The notes under the pieces were generated by a model. That model saw nothing but the letters and a program-made list of their open reading frames with translations. It was not told the DNA's origin and did no database searches. 61,021 bases of DNA from Hallerella sp964397425 (GTDB lineage Bacteria > Fibrobacterota > Fibrobacteria > Fibrobacterales > Fibrobacteraceae), in the NCBI GenBank assembly GCA_964397425.1, contig CAYNID010000009.1, positions 1 to 61,021 of the forward strand. Direction: 5' to 3'. The position numbers and the translations under genes are program-made. Positions 60,152 to 61,021 of this stretch are shown piece after piece; the stretch's first letter is position 1, and the number at the start of each line of letters is the position of its first letter.

Positions 60152-60276
60152 TTCAAGGAGAAGATAATAAAATTTGAAATACCCTTTTCTTCGCCAAGGG
60201 AAGCGTTTGACCATCGCTCCGCGGACGGCGACAGTTTTAATGGAAAATGCAATCCGTCCATTTTAACGAGAAGTTC

Positions 60277-60304
60277 TTGTATATGAAAACGAAAGTTTTA
60301 TACA
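60277..60304 (+). promoter_or_regulatory. Possible promoter of the collagen-like lipoprotein
   Basis: TTGTAT (60277-60282), a 16-bp spacer and TATACA (60299-60304). An imperfect dyad (GTATATGAAAAC / GTTTTATAC) covers the same bases and could be an operator. Confidence 0.4.
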
Positions 60305-60363
60305 GTTTTTGAGAGATATATTCGTGACATTTTATTTAAATTCTATACAGAAAAGGAAGGATT

Positions 60364-61021
60364 ATGAAAAAGAATCTTTTGCCGATTGCCTTTTTGGGGC
60401 TTGCTTTTTCCGGTTGCGGCGATGACGTGACCAAGACGACGGTCAACGAAACAACGGGAATCGCTCAGCTGGCGAAAGGCGAAGCGTTCCCGGAATGCGC
60501 TTCTGAAAATACGGGCGAAATGCTCTTTGCCGCGGATTCGGGTGCCGTTTATTATTGCGCTGACGGCAAATGGCAAACGCTCAAAGGAGAAAGTGGTGAA
60601 GACGGCGAATCTTGCAAAGTCGAGCTTTTGAGCGACAGCACGGGTTACAAAGTCCTTTGCAATGGAGACTCTGTCGGTGTCGTCTTGAACGGAGCCAAGG
60701 GCGATGCCGGCAAAGAAGGTGCAAAGGGAGAAAACGGAAAACCCGGAGAGAACGGCGAAAGCTGCGCGGCGGAAACGCTCGAAAATGGGGCCGGCTACAA
60801 AATCGTTTGCGGCAATGATTCCGTCGGAGTCGTGCTGAACGGTTTGGACGGAAAGGACGGCATCAACGGAGAAAAGGGTGAAAAAGGGGAAAACGGAACT
60901 AGTGGAAAAGATGGCATCGGCTGCACCCTTTCGGACGAGGGGAACGGCTCCGTGAACGTAATCTGCGCCGCGGACACGGTCAAGCTTTACAAGGCGGTGT
61001 GCGGAACGGAACCTTACGACC
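60364..61021 (+). CDS. Collagen-like lipoprotein (3' end outside window)
   Basis: At least 219 residues, cut by the window edge. Signal peptide with lipobox FSGC, a ~50-residue head ending in a YYCADGKWQTL module, then alternating Gly-x-y collagen-like runs (GDAGKEGAKGENGKPGENG) and a repeated ~30-residue module with a Cys pair and SVGVVLNG. Such lipoproteins are frequent in this genus. AAGGAAGG precedes the ATG. The 47.3-kb lipoprotein carries a much shorter collagen-like stretch. Confidence 0.8.
   Translation, partial: MKKNLLPIAFLGLAFSGCGDDVTKTTVNETTGIAQLAKGEAFPECASENTGEMLFAADSGAVYYCADGKWQTLKGESGEDGESCKVELLSDSTGYKVLCNGDSVGVVLNGAKGDAGKEGAKGENGKPGENGESCAAETLENGAGYKIVCGNDSVGVVLNGLDGKDGINGEKGEKGENGTSGKDGIGCTLSDEGNGSVNVICAADTVKLYKAVCGTEPYD

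Overview
The window looks like a chromosomal segment of a Fibrobacter species or close relative (phylum Fibrobacterota). I infer this from secreted proteins with long poly-serine linkers, many small lipoproteins with cysteine lipoboxes, outer-membrane barrel proteins, a GGGP-synthase-family gene of the kind found in the FCB group, and the general character of the housekeeping proteins. This is inference from sequence, not a database match. There is one tRNA gene and no rRNA, CRISPR array, integrase or transposase.

Layout. 1-3.6 kb: gdhA (minus) divergent from an AMP-binding acyl-CoA synthetase. 4.0-5.1 kb: the rpsF-rpsR-rplI operon with its own promoter, a structured leader that can hide the rpsF ribosome site, and a clean terminator. 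5.1-7.4 kb: two adjacent paralogous envelope proteins, one with a poly-Ser linker. 7.5 kb: tRNA-Gly(GCC). 8.0-10.5 kb: a membrane class III cyclase divergent from hemW. 10.6-17.3 kb: two very large secreted proteins sharing C-terminal domains. 17.4-24.9 kb: a tight operon of GGGP synthase, a small membrane protein, an ABC exporter pair, two divergent PilT-like ATPases and a patatin-barrel protein, followed by a GGDEF/EAL protein. 26.9-33.5 kb: metK, a Nif3-family gene, a barrel protein, an OmpA-like protein, a receiver/TIM-barrel pair and thiL. 33.6-46.6 kb: a long plus-strand run mixing type IV pilus-type genes (PilB, PilM-like, PilN-like, ComEA-like) with uvrD, gatC, kdsB, pyrG, rsmD, coaD, a rhomboid protease, a PfkB kinase and a DUF2007-like protein.

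46.6-58.5 kb is accessory in character. It begins with a 33-aa gene, then a candidate structured noncoding RNA, then nine mostly exported or lipoprotein genes of unknown function, then a four-gene cassette (63-aa Cys/His protein, DNA2/NAM7-type SF1 helicase, winged-helix protein, HicA-like protein) that reads like a defence or conflict module. Two near-identical 26-bp direct repeats bracket the lipoprotein part and lie upstream of the two smallest genes. 58.5-61.0 kb holds a barrel protein, an M23/LysM peptidase and the start of a collagen-like lipoprotein cut by the window edge.

Regulation. Several transcription-unit heads (DUF5683-like, hemW, GGGP synthase, Nif3, ompA-like, receiver, thiL, coaD) have a TAnATT-type -10 box ending only 6-8 nt before the start codon and no Shine-Dalgarno, which predicts leaderless or near-leaderless mRNAs. 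Genes inside operons mostly have GGAG/AGGAG sites or ATGA/TGATG overlaps.
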